The notes beneath the pieces are model-generated. The model had not been told where the DNA came from, ran no database searches, and saw nothing but the letters and a program-made list of their open reading frames with translations. From Bacteroidales bacterium (lineage in GTDB: Bacteria; Bacteroidota; Bacteroidia; Bacteroidales; UBA10428), in assembly GCA_016929525.1 (NCBI GenBank), contig JAFGIP010000032.1:1-32565 (forward strand): 32,565 nt of DNA. Direction: 5' to 3'. Position 1 is the stretch's first letter; every line of letters begins with the position of its first letter. Shown here in pieces: positions 15,270 through 25,100 of the stretch. A program made the translations under genes and the position numbers.

Positions 15270-17906
15270 ATGAGCTCAAATAATAAAAGCATTTTTGATA
15301 GATTAAATCCCTACAATTATAAATTCGGGACGAAGATTAATATACTGGTTTTTGCTCTCATCGTAATTAGTCTATTTGCTTCTATATTAGTTAGCAACAA
15401 ATATTACAGGTCGGTTAGTAAGAATGCAAACCTTGATAATATTCATGAAATAAACAGTCTCAAAAAAGCTTCAATTGAAAAAGATTATAATGCTTTTATT
15501 AATAAACTTTCAAATACTTCTTTTTCAGATCTTGCCTTCTATGTAGAACAGATGATTCAGGGTTTCAATGACTTTCAGCACGAGAGAACCGAAGCTTTTT
15601 ATCCTGATTCTATCTCAATCTATCGTCGGGAATTGATGAATTATTATCAGGATGAATTTATTAAATCTATTCCATGGCAAAAACCTGCATTGCAGGATAT
15701 TTTCCCTCAAAACGATAAAGAAATTGTATTACAAACAATATACTTTGCAAAAAACGAATACCCTTTAGAAGAAAAATATAAGCTTGAACAAGTGCTTGAT
15801 TACACTCTCTACTCAAATAACCATTACATTATTCATGGAGAGGTAATGAAAATAACAAAGGAATTCGGATTCAGAAACGTTTACCTTATTGACAGTAAAA
15901 ATGGAGACATTATTTACAACATGAACAAAAACGTCACATTAGGGCTTAATATGTATCGCAGCTTTCTGAATAAAACTGTTTTTGCTGCAACATTTCAAAA
16001 AGCCATTATGGCCAGCCCCGGTATGATAATATCGAGTGAATTCTCAAACTTTGTTCCTTCATTAAACCAACCGGCTGCATTTTACGCCTTACCAATAATG
16101 GGCTATGACAACAAAGTTATTGCTGTGGTTATAGCAGAAATCGGACCTGAATTTTTAAATAAAATGATATTTGGTACCTCACCAAAAGATTCTCAGGTCG
16201 ATCATGTTATTATTGGCGAAGACCTTCAGTTACGTTCTTTTCCGCTTGAACAGGTATTGTATCCTGATAAGTTTGTCCAAAATCTTAAAGAAAAAGCCAG
16301 GAAAGATGTCGACTTTCAGAAAGCAAGTCTTTTAAAAACAGCCGCCCTTAACCTGTCCTTTCCCTCCGACTTTGATATATTAGATTCTGAAGGATTAAAA
16401 GCAAATAATTACATGAATGAAAGTGCCTATCTATGCTCAACTCCTTTAAACATTATAAATCACAACTGGTATCTGGTATCTCAGATTGAAACAAAAAAAG
16501 TTGCAAAAAATGAATTCAGCTATAGCCTTGCGATGGGTATTGTTTTTAACGCTGTTTTAATTTTATCCATTTTTCTTACCTATTTATGGCGTAAATCAAT
16601 GGTAAACAGATTAAAAATGCTGAAAAATGGAATACAAAAACTCGCTGAGGGTGAGAAACAGGAAGAAATGATAAATAAATGGCATGATGAATTAGGCGAA
16701 TCAATTGATACATTCCTCGAATTATCAAACAGGATCGATGAGGCAGGGAAATTTGCGCATGATCTCAGCGATGGAAAATATGATTCTAATTTTGATGCTA
16801 TTTCGGAAAATGACAGCTTTGCAAGCGCATTAAATACCTTAAAAGAGACCTTGAAAAAAAACAAGGATGAAGAGAATATTCGTGCCGAGGAGGATCGAAT
16901 TCGCAACTGGACCAATGAAGGAATTGCCATGTTTAATGATTTACTTCGTGAAAGTAATAACGACATAAAAAACCTGGCTTACATTATTATTGAAAGTCTT
17001 ACGAAATATATTCATTCACCTGTGGGTGGAATTTACCTTGTTGATGGTGAAGAAGAATCTTCAAAAAAGATTAAGCTAATCGCAGCTTATGCCTACGACA
17101 GAAGGAAGCAAATTAATAAAGTTATAAATATTGGCGAAGGAATAGTTGGTAATTGTTACCTCGAAAAGAAATTTATAACACTTAAAAAAATACCCCAGGA
17201 TTACATCGAAATCGGATCCGGATTAGGAAAAGCCTCACCAAATGTTTTGTATGTTATTCCGCTGCTTTATAATGATGAAGTTCTTGGCTTTTTAGAATTA
17301 GCTGCTTTCGAAGAACTTAAACCATATGAAATTGAATTCGTTGAGAAGCTGGCTGAAAATATCGCTGCTACTTTCTCTACCGTGAGACTAAATTCAAAAA
17401 CAGCTGAACTACTAGACGAATCAAAAAGAAGAGCGAATGAAATAGTACAGCAGGAAGAAGAAATGAGGCAGAATATGGAAGAAATGCAGGCTACACAAGA
17501 GGAGCTGGCAAGATTACGTGACGAAGATGAAGCAAGAACAAAGCAATTGCAGACTGAGATTTATAACTCTAAATCCATGATACAGCAACTTATAAACAGT
17601 ATGGATGGAGAAGTTATTATTAAAGATGCTAACGGTTTAATTGTGCTTGTTAACGAAGAAGCTGCAAAACGGTTTAAAACTGCACCTGAGAAACTAGTCG
17701 GCAAATCAGATGCTGACCTGTACCCACCTGATAGAGCAGAGCACGAAGCTCATATGGATCAGATGGCCTTAAACGATGGTCTTGTAAGCGAAGAAATAAC
17801 CGACCTTGTTGGTACTGAAAAACAAGCATATTTTGTTGTTAAAAAACAGTTTTATATTCCAACAACACGCCAAACAGGAATAATTACAACACGTATGAAG
17901 CGTTAA
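15270..17906 (+). CDS. Membrane receptor with HAMP-like, GAF and PAS domains, no output domain
   Basis: This 878-residue protein has a cytoplasmic N-terminus, TM1 at about 23-44 ([20 protein letters not shown]), an extracytoplasmic sensor region of about 370 residues (45-415) and TM2 at about 416-438. Then come a HAMP-like linker (439-490), a helical stretch, a GAF domain (about 545-709: [38 protein letters not shown]), a coiled coil rich in Glu/Gln (709-765), and a final PAS domain (about 770-870: [27 protein letters not shown]). It stops right after PAS, with no histidine kinase, GGDEF, PP2C or methyl-accepting domain. The arrangement resembles Bacteroidota receptor proteins that may act on a partner protein. 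The ligand is unknown. It is divergent from the MFS transporter. Confidence 0.85.
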   Translation: MSSNNKSIFDRLNPYNYKFGTKINILVFALIVISLFASILVSNKYYRSVSKNANLDNIHEINSLKKASIEKDYNAFINKLSNTSFSDLAFYVEQMIQGFNDFQHERTEAFYPDSISIYRRELMNYYQDEFIKSIPWQKPALQDIFPQNDKEIVLQTIYFAKNEYPLEEKYKLEQVLDYTLYSNNHYIIHGEVMKITKEFGFRNVYLIDSKNGDIIYNMNKNVTLGLNMYRSFLNKTVFAATFQKAIMASPGMIISSEFSNFVPSLNQPAAFYALPIMGYDNKVIAVVIAEIGPEFLNKMIFGTSPKDSQVDHVIIGEDLQLRSFPLEQVLYPDKFVQNLKEKARKDVDFQKASLLKTAALNLSFPSDFDILDSEGLKANNYMNESAYLCSTPLNIINHNWYLVSQIETKKVAKNEFSYSLAMGIVFNAVLILSIFLTYLWRKSMVNRLKMLKNGIQKLAEGEKQEEMINKWHDELGESIDTFLELSNRIDEAGKFAHDLSDGKYDSNFDAISENDSFASALNTLKETLKKNKDEENIRAEEDRIRNWTNEGIAMFNDLLRESNNDIKNLAYIIIESLTKYIHSPVGGIYLVDGEEESSKKIKLIAAYAYDRRKQINKVINIGEGIVGNCYLEKKFITLKKIPQDYIEIGSGLGKASPNVLYVIPLLYNDEVLGFLELAAFEELKPYEIEFVEKLAENIAATFSTVRLNSKTAELLDESKRRANEIVQQEEEMRQNMEEMQATQEELARLRDEDEARTKQLQTEIYNSKSMIQQLINSMDGEVIIKDANGLIVLVNEEAAKRFKTAPEKLVGKSDADLYPPDRAEHEAHMDQMALNDGLVSEEITDLVGTEKQAYFVVKKQFYIPTTRQTGIITTRMKR

Positions 17907-17957
17907 TAAAACTGAAGAATCCGGAATCAGGCAGGATTTTATGTAAAAAATCATTTT

Positions 17958-17991
17958 TTTGTAGGTAATCGAACAAAAAATTATAAATTTG
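17958..17991 (+). promoter_or_regulatory. Promoter of tRNA-Arg
   Basis: TTTG at 17958-17961 and TAAATTTG at 17984-17991 match -33 and -7 elements with 22 bases between them. The tRNA begins 18 bases later. Confidence 0.6.
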
Positions 17992-18009
17992 CAGCCGATT
18001 TAAAAAGCT

Positions 18010-18083
18010 GGTTCCGTAGCTCAGCTGGATAGAGCAACGGCCTTCTAAGCCGTAGGTCACAGGTTCGAATCCTGTCGGAATCA
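18010..18083 (+). tRNA. tRNA-Arg (anticodon TCT)
   Basis: A full cloverleaf is read: acceptor GGTTCCG pairs with CGGAATC (one G-U), D arm GCTC..GAGC, anticodon stem ACGGC/GCCGT with loop CTTCTAA (anticodon TCT), and T arm ACAGG-TTCGAAT-CCTGT. The discriminator base is A and the CCA end is not encoded, as usual in this phylum. It decodes AGA/AGG codons. Confidence 0.97.
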
Positions 18084-18096
18084 CTTAAGAGTATTG

Positions 18097-18136
18097 AGTG
18101 TGAGTGAAGAGCAAGTTCTTTACTCACACTTTTTTT
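18097..18136 (+). terminator. Rho-independent terminator after tRNA-Arg
   Basis: AGTGTGAGTGAAGA (18097-18110) pairs fully, with one G-U, to TCTTTACTCACACT (18117-18130) around the loop GCAAGT, and runs straight into seven T. A 40-base window covering it (18089-18128) is repeated in diverged form at 18771-18810. Confidence 0.92.
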
Positions 18137-18192
18137 GTTTTAGGTGTTCACAACTCTCCACTCACACTCTAACTCTTGCTTATATGTTGTAT

Positions 18193-18200
18193 TATATTTG
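18193..18200 (+). promoter_or_regulatory. -7 element for the four-helix-bundle gene
   Basis: TATATTTG matches TAnnTTTG and ends 15 bases before the ATG at 18216. The 13 bases TATATTTGTTTAC are identical to those in front of the metallo-hydrolase gene at 13134. Confidence 0.55.
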
Positions 18201-18215
18201 TTTACAAAACTCAAT

Positions 18216-18563
18216 ATGTTCGATTTTGAAAAATTGGAAGTATACAAAAAAGCAAAGCTTTTTAATTTAAATGTATATAATTTCTTAGAAAGTGAATTAT
18301 TGGTTAGTAGTAATAAAAAAGATCAACTGGAAAGAGCTGCTTTTAGTGTAATGTTAAATATTGCAGAAGGCTCAGGTCGTTTTACAAATAAAGACAAGCG
18401 CCACTTTTATGTTATAGCAAGAGGTTCAGCTTTTGAATGTGTAGCAATTTTTGATTTCTTATTAGCCAAAAAGATTATTAATGACAAGACTTATACGGAA
18501 TATTATTCTTCTTTAGAAGAACTTTCTAAGATGCTATTGGCTATGATTAAGAAATTGTCATGA
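18216..18563 (+). CDS. Four-helix-bundle protein (23S rRNA intervening-sequence family)
   Basis: This 115-residue all-helical protein opens FDFEKLEVYKKAKLFNLNVY and has the family hallmark AAFSVMLNIAEGSGR followed by a Lys/Asp-rich turn and FYVIARGSAFECVAIFDFL. These features define the family first found as ORFs inside 23S rRNA intervening sequences and later as free genes across Bacteroidota. Bundles of this family form homopentamers; related Avd proteins act in diversity-generating retroelements, but no reverse transcriptase is in the window. ATG at 18216 is chosen because the promoter element is just upstream. The gene sits 133 bases after tRNA-Arg, with a diverged copy of the tRNA terminator 208 bases after its stop. 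Molecular function is unknown. Confidence 0.9.
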   Translation: MFDFEKLEVYKKAKLFNLNVYNFLESELLVSSNKKDQLERAAFSVMLNIAEGSGRFTNKDKRHFYVIARGSAFECVAIFDFLLAKKIINDKTYTEYYSSLEELSKMLLAMIKKLS

Positions 18564-18902
18564 TAAGCTGTTTACCCTATAATAAATAATCCCCGTTTAA
18601 CCCTATACACCATTGTTATTAGCATCACTATATCTTCCTTAATCTTCTGTAAATAAAATCGAATTTTTACTGTTTATAAGCATGAAAACAGATACCTGAT
18701 GTTTTTAGATTTATTTAAATCAATCATATAAAACAAGATCTGCATAGAGTCAGATTCATGGAGCAGAGCTGAGTAGTAAGTGTGTGTGAAGTGCAAGTCC
18801 TTTATTCATAAGCTTTATTTATGCCATAATCAGTTTACTTGTAATTTCATTATTAACCAGGAGTTACTAACTTCGATTACTAAGTCAGGTCTGCATTAGA
18901 AC
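18564..18902. other. Gene-free stretch between four-helix-bundle and DCC genes
   Basis: These 339 bases hold no ORF or RNA gene that I can support. The one notable feature is the diverged copy of the tRNA-Arg terminator region at 18771-18810. The rest is AT-rich with no clear promoter. Confidence 0.6.
18771..18810. repeat. Diverged direct copy of the tRNA-Arg terminator region
   Basis: Aligned without gaps to 18089-18128, 33 of 40 bases match by eye (for example GTGAA.TGCAAGT.CTTTA.TCA). The substitutions break the hairpin, so this copy should no longer terminate. The two copies bracket the four-helix-bundle gene. Confidence 0.7.
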
Positions 18903-19238
18903 TTAAAATAATCCATGCCTGTGCTTTGCTACAATATCATATACCCAGTCGCGAATAAATTTTGGTATTACAACAAACACATATAGAAAACGGATAATAC
19001 CGGGTAGCTGTCTGAATATTCGAAGTGCTGCATCTGATTTAATATAAGCTTTTTGGTTTCGTATTAAAACCACTGACTTATCGTAATCAGATGGAAAACC
19101 ATAATTCTTTAACAACTCTTGACCCTGGGGTGAAAAAAGCGAAATATACTGGAATAAATTATCTCCACCTCTTAGCGATAAGAACGCCACAGTTTTATTA
19201 CACAGAGTACATGTATCATCAATTAGCAATAAGTCCAT
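18903..19238 (-). CDS. DCC-family (DUF393) thiol-disulfide oxidoreductase-like protein
   Basis: This 111-residue protein begins with the family motif DDTCTLCNK, containing the CxxC pair C10/C13 (canonical form DGxCxLC), and ends with the typical YDIVAKHRHGLF. The middle part VVLIRNQKAYIKSDAALRIFRQLPG is also typical. DCC proteins have a thioredoxin-like fold with a CxxC redox site; a precise substrate is not known for most. Here the usual Gly after the first Asp is replaced by a second Asp. It lies alone between the four-helix-bundle gene and the T9SS cluster. Confidence 0.88.
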   Translation of the reverse strand: MDLLLIDDTCTLCNKTVAFLSLRGGDNLFQYISLFSPQGQELLKNYGFPSDYDKSVVLIRNQKAYIKSDAALRIFRQLPGIIRFLYVFVVIPKFIRDWVYDIVAKHRHGLF

Positions 19239-19357
19239 GGCACAAACTAAGGATTAAACATAATATCATTTTATTTCAGCTTTTTACTGGCAGCCGTTTA
19301 TAAGGCTTGATGCTAATTGTATGATAATAAAGGATTGAAACTGGCAAAAAGTTCAAA

Positions 19358-20299
19358 TTACTTACTTTTATCATAGGTCGGACAGTCATATATATCCCTG
19401 CAAATCCGATAACCAACAGATACCTGGTGTGAGCCGTAATTATTCATTTGCAGCCTGTTAATGCCTAGATCAAAGCAATACTGGAAATTCCATTTATCTA
19501 AATCGTATCCAACAAACAAGATTACATTCTGGTTGGCACTCATAAGGTCACCCAGGTATTTTCTGATTAAAATTCCCGAGCTAATCTGGTTTTCAAAACA
19601 AATACGATTTTTTAAATCTACCTGCAACAGGTTTTCTCCCCTGGCAATATAAACCGTTGATTTTATGTTAAATTTATTTTTTCTTGGCTTAAAATAATAC
19701 CCCGCTAATAAAGTTGAGAAAAATGAATCGTTCCCATACTCCAAATAATATTCTGTGCTAAGGGGTAATAGGTTATAAACCGCTAAACCTCCAAAAAACC
19801 TATCGCTATAAAGATAAAAACCACTGGCCGCATTATAGTAAAACTCAGAAAAAACAGTACGGGAAATTGCAGGATCAATAAGGTATTCTGTAAAATCACG
19901 CTCATCAAAGGTGTACTGACCAAGCTTACCTGAAAGTCCCAGGCTAAGCCTTGTATTGCTTCTGCCTAAAAACATTTGAAATGTATAAATCAACTCGCAA
20001 CCTAAATTCTGAGTTGCTCCATTATTATCTCTTACCAGGTTCGCTCCCAAACCATGTTTTTTATACTTACTGAATTGCTTTGGTACCTGGGCATAAAATG
20101 TCTGAATAGACGGTGCTCCCTGTATTCCTAGCCATTGATGCTTATCTGAAATTCCAAAGGTCTTACAATCGGTAATAGCTGTAGCAGCGGGATTTACAAG
20201 GCTGGAATTCAAATAATACTGATTATGCACAGCCAATTGCTGCGCGAAAAGCGCTGAAGAAAACACGAATGATATGAAAAGAATGACCGTTTTCTTCAC
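19358..20299 (-). CDS. PorP/SprF-family T9SS outer-membrane protein
   Basis: This 313-residue protein has signal MKKTVILFISFVFSSALFAQ and then the hallmark QQLAVHNQYYLNSSLVNPAATA of the PorP/SprF family, followed by HQWLGIQGAPSIQTFYAQ and many amphipathic strands, ending GSHQVSVGYRI. Family members are outer-membrane barrels that tether or help secrete partner T9SS cargo carrying CHU_C-type C-terminal domains. The start lies 2 bases after the stop of the upstream cargo gene, so the two form an operon. Partner specificity is inferred from this pairing. Confidence 0.93.
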   Translation of the reverse strand: MKKTVILFISFVFSSALFAQQLAVHNQYYLNSSLVNPAATAITDCKTFGISDKHQWLGIQGAPSIQTFYAQVPKQFSKYKKHGLGANLVRDNNGATQNLGCELIYTFQMFLGRSNTRLSLGLSGKLGQYTFDERDFTEYLIDPAISRTVFSEFYYNAASGFYLYSDRFFGGLAVYNLLPLSTEYYLEYGNDSFFSTLLAGYYFKPRKNKFNIKSTVYIARGENLLQVDLKNRICFENQISSGILIRKYLGDLMSANQNVILFVGYDLDKWNFQYCFDLGINRLQMNNYGSHQVSVGYRICRDIYDCPTYDKSK

Positions 20300-20301
20300 A
20301 G

Positions 20302-22029
20302 TTATCTTTTTATAGTTACCTGGCCTTTATAAGGCTTTTTTATTTCCGGTACCGAAATCAAATACCAGTATGTGCCCTCAGGTAATGATCTTCCGGATGA
20401 TGTTCCGTCCCATTCACCATCCTCTGCTTTATAACTGGCAACAGTATTTCCAAACCTGTCAAACACAAAAATCTCTGCATCGGGTTCATTTAACAAAAAA
20501 GGTATAAGCCAGGTATCGTTGTAACCATCTCCATTTGGAGTGAAAAAATTAGGAATACCAATATCAAGTATTACTTCTATCTCATCATCTGCTTTGCAAC
20601 CCAAATGATTGGTAATTGTAAGAGAATAAATACCGGAATTACTAACAGTAATTGTCTGTTCTGCACTACCAGTCGACCAATCATATGCAGAATAAACAGA
20701 ATCGGGCGAAAGTTCAATACTTGTGCCGGCTGGTATTATGGTATCATTTCCCAAACTAAATTCGGGGCTATCCAGCACCACAACATTCAGACAATAATTT
20801 TCCTGCTGCGGAAGCCCCTCATCAATTACAAGATTTACATTATAAGTACCGGGTTCATCATAAAAGACCGGTGGAGGATTTCTTTCTGTTGAAGATGCAG
20901 GATTTGCATTTGTACAACCGGGGAAATACATCCTGGTAAGTGTAGAATTATCAATATTGGCTACAAAAGTAAATAAAGTATCTCCCACCCTGAAAACATC
21001 AGATATTCCCTGTGGATTGTAAAGACTACCAATTTCTCCAAGTGAAGTAAACTCAGGATCGCTGTTGAGTCCGTTATAAAACTCCATCCTCACAATATCG
21101 TTAAACCTGTTTAACACGAAACCGTATGTTCTTTCGCAATCGCGAAGTATTGTTAAATCAAAAGGGTAATGTAATACAGCACTACCGCCAATTGTACTTC
21201 CGGATGGTGTTGATAAAAGTGAACTGCCAAACTCCAGTCTTGAAATTTCGTGACCATCGTAGTTTGAGATAAACATGTACCAATTTCCGTTTTCATAGAT
21301 TGGTAAAATTCCACATGGGCTATTCAGGCTGGCAGGATTTCCCAGGTTTTCGCCAATGGGAGGGCTATCCAGACCGCCGGTAAACACAAACCGGGTAGTC
21401 GTGTTTGTATTTTTGTTTACGGTGAAGCCAATCCAAGTGCCATCAACAGATTCAAGATATAAATCAACCGGATAGTCTAAAGCTCCAATATTACCCAGGT
21501 TATTAACTGCAGGCGAATTGTTGGCTAAAGAATTCCCGAAATCAAGCCTGACCAATCTCGATTCTTCACGTTGTCCGCCAATAACAAAAACATACCATTC
21601 CGAATTGTCATGAACAACTTGTATTCCTTGTAAATGCCGGGGCAAAGCACCGCCAAGATTACCCATATTAACCGAGGTAGGTTCTGATAAAAAATCTGCA
21701 CCATAGGTATTTCTTGTAACGGTTCCGTCGTTATGATTTGTTATAAAAGCATAGTACACCTCATTATCTTCTGCAAAATCGATAAATGCAGGACCGTTTA
21801 ATGTACCAGAATTTGATAAATTTTCTCCTTCTGGTATATAAGCAAGGTTTCCTGAACAGAAATTCCAATAATATGAGGCTGCCTCCCTGGATTGATTCAC
21901 GATAATTAGAGAATCATCAATACAAACAGTGTCAGCTGCTGTGAATAGAGCCTGAGCATGAAGCGGGTTTGTATTTAGGATTGATAATACTGTAAGTATA
22001 ATATAAAATAAAACATTCTTATGTGACAT
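20302..22029 (-). CDS. Secreted protein with type B (CHU_C) T9SS sorting domain
   Basis: This 575-residue protein has signal MSHKNVLFYIILTVLSILNTNPLHAQ. Residues about 30-370 form repeated blocks of about 50 residues in a beta-propeller-like pattern (NLGNLGGALPRHLQGIQVV, NNLGNIGALDYPVDLYL, NLGNPASLNSPCGI, LGEIGSLYNPQGI). A PKD-like region (about 370-480) follows. The last 85 residues are a CHU_C domain: PNFFTPNGDGYNDTWLIP, VFDRFGNTVASY, WDGTSSGRSLPEGTYWYLI. This domain directs export and surface attachment by T9SS, usually with a PorP/SprF partner, which here is the next gene. The cargo role is unknown; a surface-exposed propeller is inferred. Confidence 0.93.
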   Translation of the reverse strand: MSHKNVLFYIILTVLSILNTNPLHAQALFTAADTVCIDDSLIIVNQSREAASYYWNFCSGNLAYIPEGENLSNSGTLNGPAFIDFAEDNEVYYAFITNHNDGTVTRNTYGADFLSEPTSVNMGNLGGALPRHLQGIQVVHDNSEWYVFVIGGQREESRLVRLDFGNSLANNSPAVNNLGNIGALDYPVDLYLESVDGTWIGFTVNKNTNTTTRFVFTGGLDSPPIGENLGNPASLNSPCGILPIYENGNWYMFISNYDGHEISRLEFGSSLLSTPSGSTIGGSAVLHYPFDLTILRDCERTYGFVLNRFNDIVRMEFYNGLNSDPEFTSLGEIGSLYNPQGISDVFRVGDTLFTFVANIDNSTLTRMYFPGCTNANPASSTERNPPPVFYDEPGTYNVNLVIDEGLPQQENYCLNVVVLDSPEFSLGNDTIIPAGTSIELSPDSVYSAYDWSTGSAEQTITVSNSGIYSLTITNHLGCKADDEIEVILDIGIPNFFTPNGDGYNDTWLIPFLLNEPDAEIFVFDRFGNTVASYKAEDGEWDGTSSGRSLPEGTYWYLISVPEIKKPYKGQVTIKR

Positions 22030-22072
22030 TTTCTGGTTTAGTAGTTTGTTCTGTGCTGTTTTATACCTAAAA

Positions 22073-22144
22073 ACAGATTGCTTCGTTTTCGTTCCTTAAA
22101 CTCGCAATGACGTCATTGCGAGGAAATATGACGAAGCAATCTGT
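22073..22144. repeat. REP-like palindromic element
   Basis: Outer arms ACAGATTGCTTCGT (22073-22086) and ACGAAGCAATCTGT (22131-22144) are exact inverted repeats. At the centre, 22101-22122 is a perfect 22-base palindrome made of CTCGCAATGAC and its complement. The words ATTGCTTCGT and CGTCATTGCGAG belong to a palindromic repeat I have often met in unrelated bacterial genomes. It lies between the two T9SS cargo genes on the minus strand and may also end transcription of the upstream one. Confidence 0.85.
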
Positions 22145-22199
22145 TGATTAATAATAGTTAGTTTTATATTTATTTTTTCATGAAAACAAATAGTTATAA

Positions 22200-25100
22200 C
22201 TATGGATTACTTGACTTCAAAATCTGTCCCTGGAAGATATTTTCAGCGGAACCAGTATTATTTTTACCGGTAATCATGAAAATATATGTTCCATCAGGAA
22301 TACTGCTCTTTCTCCAGTTCAGGAAGTTTTGGCCGGCATTGCCACTGCAATTAGCTATTCTATCTACCATCTGACCATTCATGTTATATATAGACAAATC
22401 AACATCGTAATAATCCTGGGTCAATGTATATTCAAAGCTTACAACATCGACAAATGGTGTTGGATAAACCTTAACAAACTGCTCTGCTGAATTATCTGAG
22501 GTGCTGCTTGATTCTTCATAGTTTATCGAAATCAGGTTGTTCAATTCAGTCATTTCAACAAATTTGTATGCATCGTCAACAATGGCTATGAAGTCAATTG
22601 ACTTATCTGTATTTGGTAAGGTATAAGTGCCTTTTAATTCAATTGTTTCTCCCGGCAGGAATTCTTCCTGACTAAGTTCTGCAATGGCAAATTCGTGCAC
22701 GCCATTGCCGATCACCGGATAAATTCTGAACCAAACATTATTGCCAATTATTCCCCGGTTATGCGCCCTTGCTGTCACCTCAACCTGTCCATCTCCTAAA
22801 TCAGTAAAATTGATACTTATTGCCTCGAAATCGTAGATTTCAAGTAACAAATCATCCGGATCTTCAAACTCAAAACTTGATTCAACAAGAGTACCTTCGT
22901 AATTTATTTCTGTTAAATCAATTATGGTGCGAATATCCACTTCCTCAGGAATTTCATCAGCATTTATCATAAATGGTAAATACTGTTTTTTACGCTCTCC
23001 CGGAATAATATCTCCCAAATCAATCGTTAAAATTCCCTGAGCATAACTACAATTCTCATCAAGGCTATCGGTAAGCACTGTGTAATATGGGCCGGGATTA
23101 ATGCTTATAATTGAATTTGATGAGATGTCTGTTCCGGTATTCTTAGCGGTTAGCATAGTAACTACATAAATATCTTCATCGCTTTCATATAGGATGGTAT
23201 CTGAGACAGGTGTTCCGTTAATGCTGTATACCTCATTAGTAATACGAATTCTTGGTCCCAAAGGTCTGACTGACAAACTTCCGGATTCAACCTCTTTTTC
23301 CCCGTCCCGGTCAGAATAACTAAGTACCTGTCCGTTTGTAAGAGGCAGTATCTCAGCGTCGGTATTATAGCTGTCGACAATTCCCTCCTGCATTATTACC
23401 AGTTGTGAAGTATCTGTAGCTGGGAAAGTAGTGAAATTGTTTAAATCCAAAACTCCACCGCTCATGCTTAACTCACCTTCTACTGCATCAAAATCATCTG
23501 ATGAGAAGTTTACATTCGAATACTTAATTTTACCTGTAGGAACGAAATTGCCAGTTGTTGAAATGCTTAATTCAGATAAACCGGCATTGTCAATCACCAT
23601 TTTCTGGTATGCTGAAATCCTGCCATTTTCATCTTTATCGACTACACTAAACAAAGCATCGGGTACCTGGTATGAAATACTGCCGTTATTGGTTCCATCG
23701 TAATGCATCTTTGTTCCCGTAATTGTAAATGGTATCTTATAAATTCCTTTCTCCAATGCAGGATTAACCTTTATAAGAAACACAAAATATGCTTTCCGGG
23801 TAGGCTGCATCAGGTTAAGTGTATCTCCCATCTTTATCAGCACCTCACTTTCGGGTTGATTAAAGCGCCAGCCGGTTGTAAAGGTTCCCGGCTGATCTCC
23901 GGGTACTATTTCATCGCCTTCAACATGCGATGGAACAAGCGGTCGAGGATAAGCCACATAAGACATCTCGACTGTTCCTAATTCAGCTTTTAACTGAGGT
24001 TTTACACAAGTATTAATCCAGTTATCGTTGGTACTGTTTCCAACTTCAACACGCACCTCAAAGAAAGTTCCCGTTACTTGTTTTGGAAATTCTGCTAAAT
24101 CCGGATTACCCGGATTAAGGTCAGCATATGGCACCAGGGTTATTGTCTTTTCATCATAAGCAGGGTCAACAATCGATGACATTGAAATTGCCGGTTCGAT
24201 TAAAGTACAAGGATCTTTTGCCCCAACAAATGTTGTGATTGTCGATTCTCCAAAGCCATATGAAATATGATAGGGATCGAAATTATAGTTAAACGCATGT
24301 GGTTCGTTGGTATCGCTGATAATATGTTTCAGGTAAACGGTATCGATGCCCATGTAAACCATTTCAGGTACTACCTCTGACTTCAATGAAATATCTGTTC
24401 CTGTTGCATAGCCAGATAATACATGCGAGAAGATTACCCATGGTGAACCACCGAATATTTCTTCACATACCAGAACTCCACCTTTGCTTATTTCAACAGA
24501 ACCTTCCCTGCCCCGGCCTTCGTAATCGGCGTGAATTGTAATGTGTGTTTTACCCAGGGTTTCAAAGAAATCGTCACCGTATGTGCCATCAGCACCACTG
24601 TACCAGCCAGAATCTACCTTACCGTATATATCGTCGGTAAATGGTACGGTCGGAAAATCAAGAAAGTCTTCTCCATCGCCGGGCATAAATGCATCGTGCA
24701 GGAATCCCGTTTTAGAAGAAAAACGGTCGCCACGATCGTCAATCCAGTCGTCTTTACCATCGAAATTATCATCGTCTAAAGCTGCCGGAATTAGCAACTG
24801 AGGGATGTAAACCTGGTATTCAAATGCGCTTTCCCAGATTTCAACTTCGTTCCAGGTATTCGGATTATCGATCCATTTTGAAAACTTTTGTCCGTCAATC
24901 TGTACAATTGAATCTGTATTGTAAGTTCCGTCTTCATTTTTAGGTAAAGTAATTCGGTACCCCCCCATACCTTTCGGAATGGAATATATAAAGTATCCGA
25001 AAACTCCATCGCCATATTCCGGCACTCCATCGAGGATTTCAGAAAGATCGTTATAGTCTACATCGTAGCCCACATTTCTTATCCAGTAGTATGTGTACTC

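Noticed and set aside
17912-17942. Terminator after the GAF/PAS receptor
   Set aside because: AATCC/GGATT gives only a 5-bp stem with an 11-base loop and four T; too weak to annotate.
18216-18563. Avd protein of a diversity-generating retroelement
   Set aside because: No reverse transcriptase, template repeat or C-type lectin variable region is found in the window.
18010-18810. tRNA-Arg as attachment site of an integrated island
   Set aside because: The repeated block is the terminator, not the tRNA 3' end, and there is no integrase. The four-helix-bundle gene is the only cargo.
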